NCBI GenBank assembly: GCA_024811115.1
Contig: JAKOGH010000051.1
Location: 186,001-250,000 of the forward strand
DNA length: 64,000 nt
Direction: 5' to 3'
From: Terana coerulea
Lineage: Eukaryota > Basidiomycota > Agaricomycetes > Polyporales > Phanerochaetaceae
The notes under the pieces were generated by a model, which was given only the letters and a program-made list of their open reading frames with translations, did no database searches and was not told the DNA's origin. Positions 47,014 to 59,101 of this stretch are shown piece by piece. The position numbers and the translations under genes are program-made. Numbering within the stretch: position 1 is the stretch's first letter; every line of letters starts with the position of its first letter.

Positions 47014-48096
47014 ATGTCCACCGACCTTAACATTGTGCAGAAGCACGCTGTATTGGACGTCACTTATGTTCTCTGTGAGCTTTTCACATTAATATCGCTC
47101 TTTTGAGAGATCATGCTGAAAGTTGGTAGATGACGAAAATTCCCACCTTGCACATGCGCTGGCGTTACTCACGCTAAGTCCTGTGCTGCTAAATGTATGT
47201 GCAGGACTGTGGACGAGCCACCGAGGTGAGGGCGTACTGAATGGCCTTCATGTAGGCTGCGTACGCTGCGCTGGGGATATGGACCCGCGAGCTTCTCTTC
47301 ATCGAGATGTGGGCGGGGCAGCTCCTCTGCGAAGCCTTCAATTACATCCTGAAGCACCTCATCAAGGAGGAACGCCCCTACGGTGAGTGTTCGTGCCTTA
47401 CTGTCGCGTAAACGCTGCGGATGACCGACGGTCGGTGCACCCGCGGCCCCGTCGCTTCGACGGAGCAGCTTTGGTGCAGCCTCGCACAGCCTCGCCCCTT
47501 CATTGTCTATCCTCTTGCTAACCGCTCTGCGCAGAGGACATGGGTCCAGGATACGGATTTCCGTCTTCACATAGCCAATGGATGGGGTATTTTGCCGCCT
47601 TCCTCCTCTGCCACTTCACCTTCCGCCATCGCTTCGTGTCCACCGGATCACCCCTACTCGACAGGGCGCGGACAACGGGCCTCTATTCTGGTATCATCGC
47701 TTGGTCATCCGCCGTGGCGTTCTCGCGGTGCGTTTTTCTCCCGCTCGACATCGGCGCGAGTCAGACAAAGACTGAAATGAACGCCGTCTGCACAGGTATC
47801 ATTTGACGTACCACTCCGCCCGCCAAGTGCTCTGGGGCGTGGGCATTGGAGTGACTTTCGGGGTTGCGTTCTATGCCGTGGCTGAGCTTATCCCCGTCTC
47901 GCGCCCGCAGTCGCTGTTTGGCAGGCTCCGAACGTTCGTATTGACGAACCCCATTTCGACGTGGCTCCGACTCCGAGACAGCTGGCTGGTGTACCCTGAC
48001 GGCGGTATAGAGTCTCACTGGACAGCCTGGAAAACCAGGTTGGATGCCCAACAGAAGCTAGCGGATGGCCATCCTGATACAAAGAAATCCCAATAA
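47014..48096 (+). CDS. Dolichyldiphosphatase (CAX4/DOLPP1-like)
   Basis: Removes one phosphate from dolichyl diphosphate on the luminal side of the ER, so that dolichol can be reused in N-glycosylation. Five exons (47014-47074, 47130-47194, 47256-47382, 47535-47727, 47796-48096) give 248 residues. The acid-phosphatase (PAP2) motifs are present in order: KHLIKEERP, YGFPSSHSQWMGYF, and SRYHLTYHSARQVLWG. Four to five membrane segments are predicted by eye (ALALLTLSPVLL, FAAFLLCHF, SGIIAWSSAVAF, GVTFGVAFYAVAELI). The C-terminus STWLRLRDSWLVYPDGG is a fungal family feature. The intron before exon 4 is long for this locus (152 bp). Confidence 0.9.
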
Positions 48097-49150
48097 GCCG
48101 CACACCGTTCCGCATTGCCGTTATCATGCACGGCACTGGAAGACACATGTTCGCTGTGCCCTCGCCGTGAACCACATGTATGAAACCGACGCTGGACATG
48201 TACTTGGAATTCCATCTTTGAAACACCACACTTGTGCCCGTGGGCCCATCTATTATCGTGTCTACTCAGGGCGGTTACTCAGGAAGTGTCAAAGACCCTT
48301 TCCGCCCTCATGATGACTGTTCTAAGGATTCGCGGGTGAAGGACCGAATACAGTAGGGCGACTAACCTTGAGCTCGACTCATAGACATACGGTACGGATT
48401 GGGCGAGGATATCTTACGGTTATGGGTGCTTAAGTTACATAATTACCGTTGAGTACTACAGATTCAATCACCACGAGGTTTGGCTCCACGGAGCTAGTAG
48501 CATAGGTTACATTTTAAGCCTTTAGATTTGACTTCGTCCCTGAGACGACACGGAACCTAATTCCTAGTCAAGCTAGGTCACGTCACTTCATCGACATCCG
48601 CATATTGATGTGGATTTCGGGGATTCACTCACACAGCGCCCAAGCAGTGCATGCATGGTGCATGGTACATGGCATCGCCTGTTAGTGCACGGCGCCGCTG
48701 GGTCTCGGGGCCAAACCGGAGGGGCAAACATATTTATGCTAACAGAGATCTATGCATGCTTGTGTATAGATCTTTAATACACGGAGACTGCCTATTAATA
48801 CGGTCGGAACTAAAAGATGCTTGGATACTTGGATACAATGAATTATAATGAAGATGAGGAAAATGAGGGAATGCGACACTGTGAAGATGCGGGAATACGA
48901 CAAGTAGTACGCTACATTAACTAGAGGGTAAATATTAGGGGATGTGGGGAGTAGATGCTAGGGCACGTTGAAGGCTGCGAAATGTATACAAATCCATGGG
49001 TCCATGATCTATCCAGTCAGAAAGAAAGAGAGTGATCCAAGAGTACGCGTCTGAGATTGTCCGAGACATGAGGAAAGAAAGGGAAGTGGGTCGACGTAGT
49101 AGGAGCGCGTGGAAGAGGAGACAGGCTGCAAAACTCCTGAGGGACGTAAC
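48097..49150. other. Intergenic, no gene recognised
   Basis: About 1 kb with several AT-rich tracts (for example 48830-48950). Only short frames. Confidence 0.5.
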
Positions 49151-49159
49151 AAGGGCGAC

Positions 49160-49680
49160 AGCCGGCGGAGGTGGCAGCCGCGGCGCGGTCCAGACGAAAG
49201 GCAATCGCAAGGAGGACTCCGGGCCTTGGGATGGACGGCGTGCGTGGAGCTCGGAAGGATAAGACCACAATGCTGAGACGACGAAAGACGATGAGGAGAG
49301 AGGGGGATGGTGGATGGCGGAGCGCGCGCCGCAAACCAAACGAATAAACCACGACCGCGAACAAACAAGACGACGCCAAGACCCAGCGGGTACGGCAGAA
49401 AGATCAAGTTGTCACGGCCGATGGCCAATCTGGTCAGTTTGCCGCGGCGAGGAAGGTGGGATGGTCGTCTTAAGTCGGAGCATTGCGTCGAGCGCCTTCC
49501 GTTGAGCTGGCGATGAACGATGGTTGCCAGCGCCGATTCGGGAACCCAATCCCGTCGTCGTACTCCTCGTTTGTCTTCTAAGGCGGAGATGTCAGCGGAA
49601 GCGAATGAAAGTACGGGGCAGTCAGACGTACCACCAATGATCATGAACAGAACCGGTGGAGTATCGACGGAGGTAACGGG
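49160..49680 (-). pseudogene. Tandem duplicate of the 3' end of family member B
   Basis: The segment repeats the last exon and downstream sequence of member B with a period of about 490 bp (49310-49570 matches 49800-50060). The translation keeps KTNEEYDDGIGFPNRRWQPS and ends at a stop at 49470, parallel to the DDGFGFPNRRW end of member B. It also retains the last intron (GTACGTCTGACTGCC donor side, TTAG acceptor) but the first part of the last exon is deleted. It is a gene fragment without a start. Confidence 0.65.
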
Positions 49681-49953
49681 CGTAGTAGCGGCGGCATGGA
49701 TGAGGCGAAAGGCGAGAGCGAGAGACGAAGCTCTTGTAGGGCGGAGACGACAACGGACGTGGACAGGATAAACGACGACGACGGGCGAGATGAACCGAGG
49801 ATAGCGGAGCGCACACAACACACCGAGCGAATAAACTACGACGTGAACAAACAAGACGACGCCGAGACCCAGCGGGTACGGCAGAGGTCAAGTTGTCACA
49901 GCCGATAGCTTATCCGGTCAGTGCGCCGCGGCGGGGAAGAGGGGGTAGGGGTC

Positions 49954-52645
49954 TCAAGCCCTAGCGTTGCGTCGAGGGCCTTCCGATGAGCTGACGATGA
50001 ACGAAGGTCGCCAGCGCCGGTTCGGGAACCCAAATCCGTCGTCGTATTCCTCGTTCGTCTTCTTCACAGCCCTTGGCTTGCCGACCCGAAGCGGTTTTGC
50101 TCCTCGCATTCGGGCTGATCTTGCGCATCATAAGTTCCTCATCGCGTTCCCAGGAAGGATCGCAAACTACACGAGGCAAAAGTGTCAATATATGCGGATG
50201 ACAGTAGGGCGCAGTCAGACGTACCACCCATGTTCTCAAACGCAGGCCTCATGACCACGTCGAACATCGACCACGATGGCCGCACCTCTCGCTCCTTCTT
50301 CATATCTCCAGAGACGGCCGAGTCCATACCAAGGCGGTCATCATGCTTATTGGGCGTCACGAATTGGTCCAAGTAGCCTCGAGACTTCTTGCTGTCGAGC
50401 TCGCGGTAACGCTGAGAGGACTTGTCGAGTAGGGCCACATGGGACCGGGGAGACAAGGCGGTCATCCACAGGTACTTGCTTCGCGACCGAAGAGTACTCC
50501 TCCCAAGTGTCACAGAATGGGTTCCGAGTGACGACGGGTTGTCCTCTGCGACGAGCCATGGCCGCGGTGTGGGGTCTTGTGAGGTGTGGCGAACTGAGGG
50601 CGTGGGAAGTCATGTGGGAAGTCCTGCACGAGCGCAGCCTGGCCTGCTGCACGGACGGGGACCTGCCAGGGTCCGACAACGAGTATAGCCGTTGCTTCAT
50701 CGAGCTGCTTGCGCTCCTCGCTCGCCGCCCGCGCACAAGTCCTACGAAGCGCCTCGTGCAGCTTCTTGATTTCTCGGCCTTCTATCCGAATCTTCTCATC
50801 GCCACGGCGGGTCCTGCTCTGAACTGGAACGGCTACAGCAGTATGAGTCAGCAAAGTAAGCACGAAGAGGATGTGGAGACTACTACTCACGTCGAGGGGC
50901 GTGCTCGATGTGCTCCACCCAACCACGCAGACGATCCGCCAAAGCAGAGTCTCCGCGGCGCGCGTGGCGGTACTTGTACGTAGTCGTACGGACATAGCCG
51001 CGCTGGGAAGCCGTGGTGTCAGGAAGGCGGAAGAGGGCATGGATCGTCTTGAGGGCGCCCATGTGCAAAGAGTTGGTCGCTACAGACGCAACGGGAGGGC
51101 TGAACAGACACCGAATGCTCTTCAATGCACCCTCGTGAAGTCCGCTCGGAGGGACGGCGAAGAGGTGCCTGATAACCGATAGAGCGCCCTCGTGAAGCCC
51201 CTGGGCCTCCGTAATTCGGGTTGGAGTCGCAATGGGAACCTGGATGCCAATCAATAAGTTGTCACTATGTGCACCCTCCGCGGATAGTAGAGCACATACC
51301 TTGACCGCGGCAGCCGCTACGGGCGGAGCTTCACCGAACTTCTGTTCGAGCCAAATGGTTGTTAGAGAAGCACGAGGGACTATACACAACAGCAATGCTT
51401 ACCTTATCTTCAACTACCACTGGCACACAAACCGGTATCGGGACAAAAGCGCACAGCGCCTCGACGCACGAAGAAGCATCACAACCGGCATCCACAGCCT
51501 CCGTGTTGACAAGCTCGGGGTGGGTGCTGAAGTCGACCGTGTCATGGATCCACACTTCGGGCATCCGTGGCAAGACGTCGACGACCTCGATGTTGATGTC
51601 GAAAGCCGAAGTCGGCGGTCCAGTAGAAACGCCCTGGTAGATGAGGCTGTCGATAAATGTTGCCATCTCCTCGAACACACAGAGTGTCACAGGGCTCGTG
51701 ACAAATGACGGGGACTTGGCGACTTCAGAGACGACGGCGTCTGACCGAGACTTGGTCTTGGTCTTGCGCTGCTTGGTCTTGGTCTAGAAGCAGAGAGTAA
51801 TGCTTGTCAGCAGTCTGTAGAGCCATGCCCCGGCGAAGAGCTTACCTTTCGCTTCTCGTTCCTCGATGATACAAATGCAAGCCCTGCAACGACAGCCATC
51901 ACTCCTATCGCACCGATCCCCATCGCGCCAATCCTCCTCCCAGTCGCAGCCGCCAGCGCTGATCTTGCCAACGGGCGGGAGGAATGTCGTATTGGCGAAC
52001 GGAGCAAGCGTCGACGAGTGCCCCAATGCGAGAGGACGAGAGAAGACGCATGCAGAGACAACAGACGCGGCCCATGCGGCGGCAGCGGAGAGGTCGAGGG
52101 CGACATGCTTGAATGAGAGAGCAACAGCATCTGCGGGCGAGGGCCGGGTGTCCAAGATAAAGCGCGCTGAACAGGTCTGCAGGACAGGGCGTGGGTCCAC
52201 AACCTGAGGCCGAGGGAATATACGACGAGGGAGGTGACTGGGGAGGAGGCGCAAGGAGGGTGGTGCTGGGGACCGCGCATACACCAGGCGCGGCGACATC
52301 GATGGGCGCAGAAAGGAAGGATCCAAAGCCGATGACCCCAGGAAGCGAGACAACCGCAGGAGCGCGGCGAACAGGAAGAAAGTCGACCGTGGGGAGCGTC
52401 GACACGTTGGACGCAGCCCGACCCTTATCGACCGAGAACTTGCCAACCGACATCTTGGATAGCTGACGACGCTTCGGCCCCGAGAGAAGCTTGCGTCCAA
52501 GACGCTTCGAGTGCGCCTTGACACCCTTGATCCACTTGCGGAGCTTCTTGCTGGACCCCTTGCCCCTGGAAACGAGCGACAAGGCGGAGAAGTAGCCGGT
52601 ACCGGCGCAGAACACGGCGAGACCGACGAAGACGATGGGAAGCAT
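49954..52645 (-). pseudogene. Unrec. repeat-protein family, member B (frameshifted)
   Basis: Six exons in the same positions as members A and C: 51846-52645, 51403-51783, 51300-51341, 50891-51239, 50225-50832 and 49954-50166. Start MLPIVFVGLAVFCAGTGYF (hydrophobic anchor), basic stretch, second hydrophobic segment (GIGAIGVMAVVAGLAFVSS), a Lys/Thr run at the exon 2 start, three helix-like repeats in exon 4 and the DDGFGFPNRRWRPSF end. Compared with the near-identical member C it has one surplus base before the second hydrophobic segment, several indels in exon 5 (near 50450 and 50515) that bring a stop, and one in the last exon. Promoter block and introns are intact. Function unknown. Confidence 0.6.
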
Positions 52646-52969
52646 GATGGGCTTGGCTTGTGAAGACTTGTCAAGGTGTCGACTGTGGATGTGTGTTGGG
52701 CTACGCTGGAGTACCGAGACAGTGAAGGGTGGGGGGCGCTGCGGGCGGTTGCACTTGAGGGGACGCGGGGAAGGTGATGGTCGAGGTGAGGGAGGTGGTT
52801 GGTTCGGAATCCCCCTTTATCTGTTTGTTAACCGTCGGTCAGCCGTCGCAGCCAAAACGAGGCCAAACAGTTAAACATACCCGCCGCTTTCAGAACACCT
52901 GCCATAAAAGGCTAGAGGCTGTCTGTTTTGGGACGCGTCTTCGAATGGTTCGGTTCGCGCGCTTCGGTT
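50042..52969 (-). repeat. Inverted duplication, left arm
   Basis: This arm is nearly identical in inverted orientation to 61079-64000 and includes gene, all five introns and about 320 bp upstream. The match begins at AACCGAAGCGCGCG (52969 and 61079). The far end cannot be placed because the second arm runs off the window. The arms are separated by about 8.1 kb with two intact genes and one orphan frame. Confidence 0.9.
52874..52960 (-). promoter_or_regulatory. Conserved upstream block, family member B
   Basis: Same block as at 26386-26470 and 61091-61175, with the TTCGAA site and TGTTCTGAAAGCGGCGGG; followed by CAGATAAAGG as a weak TATA-like element. Confidence 0.6.
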
Positions 52970-52991
52970 CGGGCTGCAGGGGATGAACCAC

Positions 52992-53044
52992 TGTGAACAG
53001 TCTCTCCGTGCTTCAAACTTTGAAGCACGGAGAGAATGTTCACA
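52992..53044. repeat. 53 bp palindrome at the edge of the inverted duplication
   Basis: CTCTCCGTGCTTCAAA (53002-53017) faces its exact complement at 53019-53034 with one base between. After a two-base mismatch on each side, TGTGAACA (52992-52999) faces TGTTCACA (53037-53044). It lies 22 bp outside the duplicated arm and is not present outside the other arm. Confidence 0.85.
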
Positions 53045-53605
53045 CAAACTGGGATTCTTGCGCATGGAAAAGCCGGTACAAAGCAAGTAGCGAAGCGGGT
53101 ATACATACGTGTACACCACGTATGCCTACGTACCTTGCTACAAGGAAGACGCCCATTTTCGCTGCCATATATAATAGTATATTCTGGCATTTTATCGTGC
53201 TGCAGCGTTGCTCTGTCCAATTTGAAGGAGTTGTTACTGATCGGGGTCAAGACGCACGTCGACCAAGACTCTTACCTTCTGTGAAATAGTCATCGGCGGA
53301 ACCACCTCCCTTCCCGCTCGCTCCTGTCAAAATTGTCCGTTGATGTGGCATGAGAGCCAAGAATGTTTTGGTCAGCATAATATTCGAAGTCCTTAAACTC
53401 ACGCAGAATTCGGTGTCAAGAGCTCAAAAATATCGTGGTGGTTGGTGGCGCTCTCGGATCGACAGCGCGAATCTCGTCGCCTCGAGAAGATGAAGAGCGA
53501 GAATTCAGTTGCATATGAACGTGACTTTCGAATAGGTATATGCATACTCCACAAACCGTATAGCTCTGATTGTTCGAGGCGAGAGTAACAAGATGACTGA
53601 GATCC
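53045..53605. other. Intergenic, no gene recognised
   Basis: Spacer between the palindrome and the end of the short-chain dehydrogenase gene; nothing recognised. Confidence 0.5.
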
Positions 53606-54949
53606 TCATGGCGACGTCTTCGCCTTGACCTGCTCTTCCAGCCAGTTCCAGAGCTTCCCCGTCTCCTTCGGATCATAGACTTCGTCCCTACACCGTCCAA
53701 CACGCGCCCAGGGAATAAGGAACTGGAAACAAGGTGGGATTAGCTGATATCACGTAGTGAACGATATTATGTGGACAAACCTCTCCGTTATACTTTGCAG
53801 CCTCTGGTACTGTACCCGCCCAGAGTTGCGTAAGGGCACCGTACGGAGCAGGATAGGTGATGCGATCCTGGAGGTAAATGCGCTAAAATTACGTGTGGCG
53901 AGGTCCAGCGGCCGACTTACGATGAACAGCTTCTGTGTATGTGTTGCGTATCTCGCCAGCTCGGTTTTCAGATTTCCGGGGTTGCATGAGAAGCACAGAA
54001 TGCCCTTGTCCGCATGTCTCAGAGAGGCTTCGCGGGCGACCATTGCATTTCCCTAGAAAGGCATTAAACGAGGTCAAGTAAGATAACGCGGCGTCGTTAA
54101 AACTCACCAGTTTGCTTTGATAGTACAGATTCATTGTGCCAAAACCCTTCCTTTTAGGGCCGTCGAGGAGGGTGTCATAGTGAATTCCAGACAAGTATGC
54201 ACCCGAAGAGGAGGTGGTGACGACGCGCGAATGACCATCCGAGGAGCTTTTCGCACCGGCAGCGAGGGCAGGGACTAGCAGCTCGGTCAAATAGAAATGG
54301 GCTGGAGGTGATAGGTTTCGTAAGCAATGAAAGATCGATGGAAAAGACCCATCCGTACCGATGACATTCACACCCCACTGCATATCGTAGCCGTCTTCCG
54401 TGACTTGCTCTATGGGAACCCACATAGTCCCGCTGGGCATATGTGTCAAAACCGTCCGTTAGACCTAATTGTATGTCGCTCACGCATTGTTAAAGAGTAT
54501 GTGCAATTCTTTCTCCTTGCTCAGAAACTCTTCCGCTGCCCTATGTACCGCTGCAAGACTCGTCAGGCTGAGCTCGAGGAAGATTGCTTCTTTGCCCGTA
54601 GTGTTCTTCAACTCAGCAATAACGGCCTGAGCTTTCTCTCTACTCCTGGCCGCCAGATACACTTTCGCATTATGTTCAAGCAAGGCCTAGGACGCCGCGG
54701 GCCAAAAATCATCAATGAGTGTTCCGGAGCGCTGTTCGTCGTCACTCGGAACGCTCACCTTCACGGTTTCTTTGCCTATGCCTGAGTTGCCGCCTGCACA
54801 CTTCTTGAGTACTCACTACTAGTATCGCAGAAACCCCCTATTGCTTGACACCTACCTGTGACAATGACGACTTTGCCCGTCAGATCCGGGATTTGGTCTG
54901 TCGAGAACTTGGACTTCGGTGGGAACGTCTGGGCCATGCCGGCGTACAT
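53606..54949 (-). CDS. Short-chain dehydrogenase/reductase (retinol-dehydrogenase type)
   Basis: NAD(P)-dependent oxidoreductase of the classical fold. Nine exons, none carrying a frame break: 54856-54949, 54759-54793, 54484-54686, 54359-54432, 54108-54301, 53921-54052, 53781-53867 and 53606-53722 (eight coding joins counted from the first). The product has 311 residues with the chosen start. Motifs: GKVVIVTGGNSGIGKET (cofactor loop), KVYLAARSREKA, HILFNNAG, catalytic Ser in TTSSSGAY, and YYQSK (Tyr-x3-Lys). C-terminus FLIPWARVGRCRDEV is typical of the fungal group. Two other in-frame ATGs upstream (54979, 55000) would add 10 or 17 residues. Substrate cannot be told from sequence. Confidence 0.88.
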
Positions 54950-56311
54950 ATACCGAATCTGTGAAGCGACTACTCCCATTGTGTTCTTGTGGGGCCGCAC
55001 CGGAGATAGAACTCTTAGAGATGCTCGAGGAAGGAGGAAAGAGTAAGATAGACCAGGCCAACGATATTGAGTCCGACGCTGCTGAGAACTTTAAATGGCA
55101 ATGATCCCACGACTCCCGGTCGCTATGGTCCAACCGTCCAAATTCTTACAGTGAGTTGCTGTTTATTCGAGCACCGATGACTGGCCGTTTGTATTTTGCA
55201 GCGACACCTGTCTTGGTGACATTGCAGGGCAAGCCAGCACAGAGCGGTAGAGATGTAATCTTGACGGAAACTTAGGAATATGTGGGATGTCGAGCACAGG
55301 CCAACTGCGGTCGATGTGAAAGCGAAAGGGCCATAGACGATTAGTAAAGTGAAAGAGACTGCGGTAGACTGGAAGGTTGCATAGAGAGCGATGTTTGTTA
55401 TGTATGTAGATGTCCAGAGCAAGTCCAGAGTGATGAGGACGTTTTGCAGGCGGCGGCGGCCAAGCGGCGGCGATGACAATGATTGGCTGGCCTCGTCGGG
55501 CGCCAGGAAGATGCCGTTTCCCGACAGAAACCAGAATTTCCAGAAATGGCAACCCCGTCTTCTTGCATACTATCACCCCGCTCAACCCTGCCGCTCAAAG
55601 CTTGTCTCTTCCTATATGTTTTCCTCAGCGTTTGGCGTATCGAAGCCTCAGCAAACTACCCCTCCCCCATCCATGCAGTGCGCGTAGGGTTCGCAGTTAG
55701 ATTGGCATGGATCTGCACAGTTGTCAGGCACAAGGGTGGCAGGGAAGGTGAGTCTACTGTTCAAGGCTTGGATTCGCCCGGTAGAAGCAGCCACAGGAGC
55801 TCTGCATTTCCTAGGAACTTCTCACATACACTACATTTTTTCTCGTTCTCCTGTGTGGAAAGCGGTGCACGACTGCGTTAAGTCGGCCTCGGCCTTGCTG
55901 CGTTTCGGACGGTCCGTGTACACCTGTCCACGCCGTCAAGTCTCCCTCGCAGCATTGGTCAACCTGAACGCTGCGCGTTGGTTGCACGATATATCGTGGC
56001 GTACAGGCCACATGCTTTCCCCGGCTTTGCCCCGCAAACTGGGGAACTTCAATCAAGCCGTGAGCGTTTACCCCGGCGGGGCCACTCAAGTGACCTCTGC
56101 GAGCAGGGCACCATCACCACCCAACTGACCTTGATCAGCTTTGCCGTTTGTGTGCACTTCTTCCCTCGCCGGGTCTACCGTCCGGGTTCATATGTCAGAC
56201 ACCCAAAAGATGGGAGCGTATAAGGGCTGAAGTCATCGCATCCCGGGCGGCGCTCGTTCGTCTCGTCTCTTCTCTCATTCATTCCCTTTGACTTGGTGGG
56301 AGCCCGCGACG
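54950..56311. other. Intergenic; one doubtful minus-strand frame
   Basis: A 118-codon minus-strand frame at 55123-55479 has two hydrophobic segments (ITLDLLWTSTYITNIALYA and SFTLLIVYGPFAFTSTAV) and could be an exon of a small membrane protein, but I find no partner exons that complete it. Near the right end, GTATAAGG at 56217 is a possible TATA element for the MFS gene, 88 nt before its start. Confidence 0.3.
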
Positions 56312-58720
56312 ATGGCAAGCACACAGAAGAGCAACGTGAGGTCCTCGGTATCCTCCACGTCCTCGGGAAACGAGAAGGCGCGTATAAGCCAGGTGGAGCG
56401 CGGCGAGGTCGAGAGCAAAGTCGAGCCGACGGTGTATAACGCGCACATCGATGTCAGCGGCGTCGACGAGAAGAAGCTGCTCAGGAAACTCGACTGGTGG
56501 CTCGTACCGTGGCTGTCGTTCTTGTACCTGCTGAGTTTTTTGGACCGTACGAGCATCGGTAACGCCAAGGTACGCTCCAACCTTGTCGCTTGTGGACTAC
56601 GGCGCCGCGGCTGACAGTGTCGTACAGTTGTACGGCTTGGAGAAAGACCTACACATTAATGACACGCAATACAACATTGCTCTGACGGTTTTCTTCTTTT
56701 CCTACGCTATCTTCGAGGTTCGCCCAACAAGCTCAAGACTTTGTCAAATCACTAACGCGGTGTACAGGTCCCTTCGAATATCTTTTTGAAACGTCTGAGG
56801 CCATCCATCTGGCTGTCACTGCTCATGTTATGCTGGGGTATCATGATGGTATGTCCAAGAAACCGTGGAATCACATCCTTATATACTAACGGAACGGTAG
56901 ACTGTGCAAGGCCTTGTCCACAACTACGGCGGATTGCTTGGTATGATGAAACCTGCTCTGAGATTGGAATCTCGGAAAACTGACGGGCTCTCGCCAGGAA
57001 TGCGTTGGATGCTAGGCTTGTTCGAAGCAGGGCTATTCCCCGGAGTCAACTACTATCTCTCATGGTACGTACGTTGATGAACTCTACCCAAGAACTCTGC
57101 GCTAATCCGCCCGCGCAGCTGGTACAGGCGCTCTGAGTTTGGCATCCGCGCTGCAGTCTTCTTCTCGGCAGCGACGGTAAGCGCGACTTTCCTCCTCTAT
57201 GGTGGCATTGCACTCACGCCATGTCTCTGCGCCAGGTCAGCGGTGCGTATTGTGTATCTGTGCCTGGCATTCATTTGACCTGATGGAATGGCTCTTCCTC
57301 AGGCGCCTTCGGAGGACTTCTGGCGGTGGGTGTCCTGACTGCATTCTCATGGCGCAAGAACATAAGCTCATCACGTTCTCACAGGCGGCCATATCGAACA
57401 TGGACGGCGTGGGGGGCAAGCCGGGCTGGGCGTGGATTTTCATCCTCGAGGGTCTCATCACCGTCCTCGCCGGCGCCGCGTCGTTCTGGATCATCCAGGA
57501 CTTCCCCGACACGGCGACGTTCCTGACTGAAGAAGAGCGCACTGTTGTCGTGCGACGCCTGCAGAGAGATGACCAATTCTCCGCGGCTGGCGAGAACTTG
57601 AAGGTTAAGTATATCTGGCAGAGCTTGGCGGACTGGAAGACATGGGTGGGGAGTGAGTTGTACCCTATCTTCTGTATACTCCGTACGAAGCTGACTATAT
57701 GCGTATAGTGCTACTGTACATGGGGTATGTGATGTTGAACTCTGAACCGACTTTACCCGCTGACGAATGCGATGTGGTCTTCTTTCCTCAGAACCGATGG
57801 TAAGTCAATTTTTAACTCCGTTGTCTTTGTCGCTGACCCATGTCCTCAGGCCCTCTGTACGCGTTCAGCCTGTTCTTACCAAGCATCATCAACCAGGTGA
57901 GTTCTTAAAAACTGTACCCACGAGGCTGTTGCTGATTGATTTATAGTTAGGTGAGCCTTCTGGTGGCTATTTCCGTGAAACTCTATTTTGACTGTACTGC
58001 CTAGGTTTCACCGCCACACCAGCAAACCTTCTTACCGTGCCGGTGTATGCGCTTGCCTGTGTCGTAACATGCTTCGTTGGATGGCTAGCAGATCGCTATG
58101 GGCAACGCGGCTTGATTAACATGTACGTCTTCCATTTTCGTGTTCCTGTAAATCCCTACTGACAAGCTCGCAGTGCTTGCTCGTGCGTTGGTTTGGCCGG
58201 CTACATCATTCTTGTGGCATCACGGAATGCGACGTTGTCCTATATTGGAGTATACCTTGCGGCGTGTGGCATCTACCCCAACATCCCGAACACTATCGCA
58301 TGGGTATCAAACAACGTTGAAGGAACCTACAAGCGGAGCGTCACACTAGCGATGGTCATTAGCTTCGGGAACATTAATGGTGCCGTAAGCTCCAATGTCG
58401 TGAGTGTCTTCGCGCACATCTTGAGACTCGCTCAATGTCAATTGACGACTTTGCAGTACCGAGGCAAAGACAAGCCGTGGTACACGCTCGGTCATGGGAT
58501 CGTGCTCATGTACATCTGCATTGCGATCATCTCGGCGGTGGTGTACCGCTTTTTGCTGAAGCGTGAAAACGACCGCCGCGACAGGGGCGAGCGCGATGAA
58601 CTCATTGATGGCGTCAACGACAACAGGGAGGGTCTGGCGAAGAATGGACGGTTTGCCAGCGTCGACGAGGCGAAACGAGAGAAAGGTGACGGATGGAGCG
58701 GGTATCGCTACACGCTTTGA
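56312..58720 (+). CDS. MFS transporter, allantoate permease family
   Basis: Sixteen coding exons: 56312-56569, 56628-56717, 56768-56848, 56901-56940, 56998-57064, 57119-57176, 57236-57242, 57303-57325, 57385-57652, 57709-57724, 57792-57799, 57850-57896, 57947-57950, 58005-58122, 58174-58399 and 58457-58720, giving 459 residues. Exons of 7, 8 and 4 nt are needed to join the conserved stretches SAATVSGAFGGLLAA, LYMGTDGPLYAF and INQLGFTATPAN. Motifs: FLDRTSIGNAK after the first membrane segment, YGLEKDLHINDTQYNIALTV, RWMLGLFEAGLFPGVNYYLS, and PNTIAWVSNNVEG. The family (Dal5, Tna1, Vht1 relatives) takes up small anionic nutrients or vitamins at the plasma membrane; the substrate here is not predictable. 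Every intron has GT-AG ends. Confidence 0.88.
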
Positions 58721-59101
58721 ATGATCATGACCATAATTTTGTACACTACCCCCAGGAAGTTTTAACGATGTAGTATAGCTGACACACGCCGCCTTCTCTG
58801 CATGTCTTCCCTGTGAACGCTGCGCTGGCCGACAATGTACCCCGCCCCGTTCTATCTCCTCCCTCCGTACTTGGTTGCCTGATATGGGAAGTATCCCGAA
58901 TGCTGGACACGTTTAGGGCCGGTCGATCACAGAGGCGCTATGCAATTGTTTGATGCAGAGCTCTGACGAGAAAGTCAAAAGGCTGCGCCTTCGCTGGCCT
59001 TGTACTCCAGTACGCCCCGTACTTCCATACCCCCAAAAGCTCGCCTGCAGCACCCCGAGATACCGTTGTAACATTATCCTTCATTTACGACACCCGACAC
59101 C
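58721..59101. other. Intergenic
   Basis: 3' flank of the MFS gene and promoter of the next gene. CGTACTTCCATACCCCC and a pyrimidine-rich leader precede the ATG at 59102; no other signal. Confidence 0.45.

Noticed and set aside
46834..47106. Upstream 90-codon frame as the N-terminus of the dolichyldiphosphatase
   Set aside because: Different phase from the first exon at 47014, and homologues start directly with the STDLN-type segment.
55123..55479. Small membrane protein gene
   Set aside because: Two hydrophobic stretches are visible but no consistent exon chain or stop completes it; kept only as a note in the intergenic entry.
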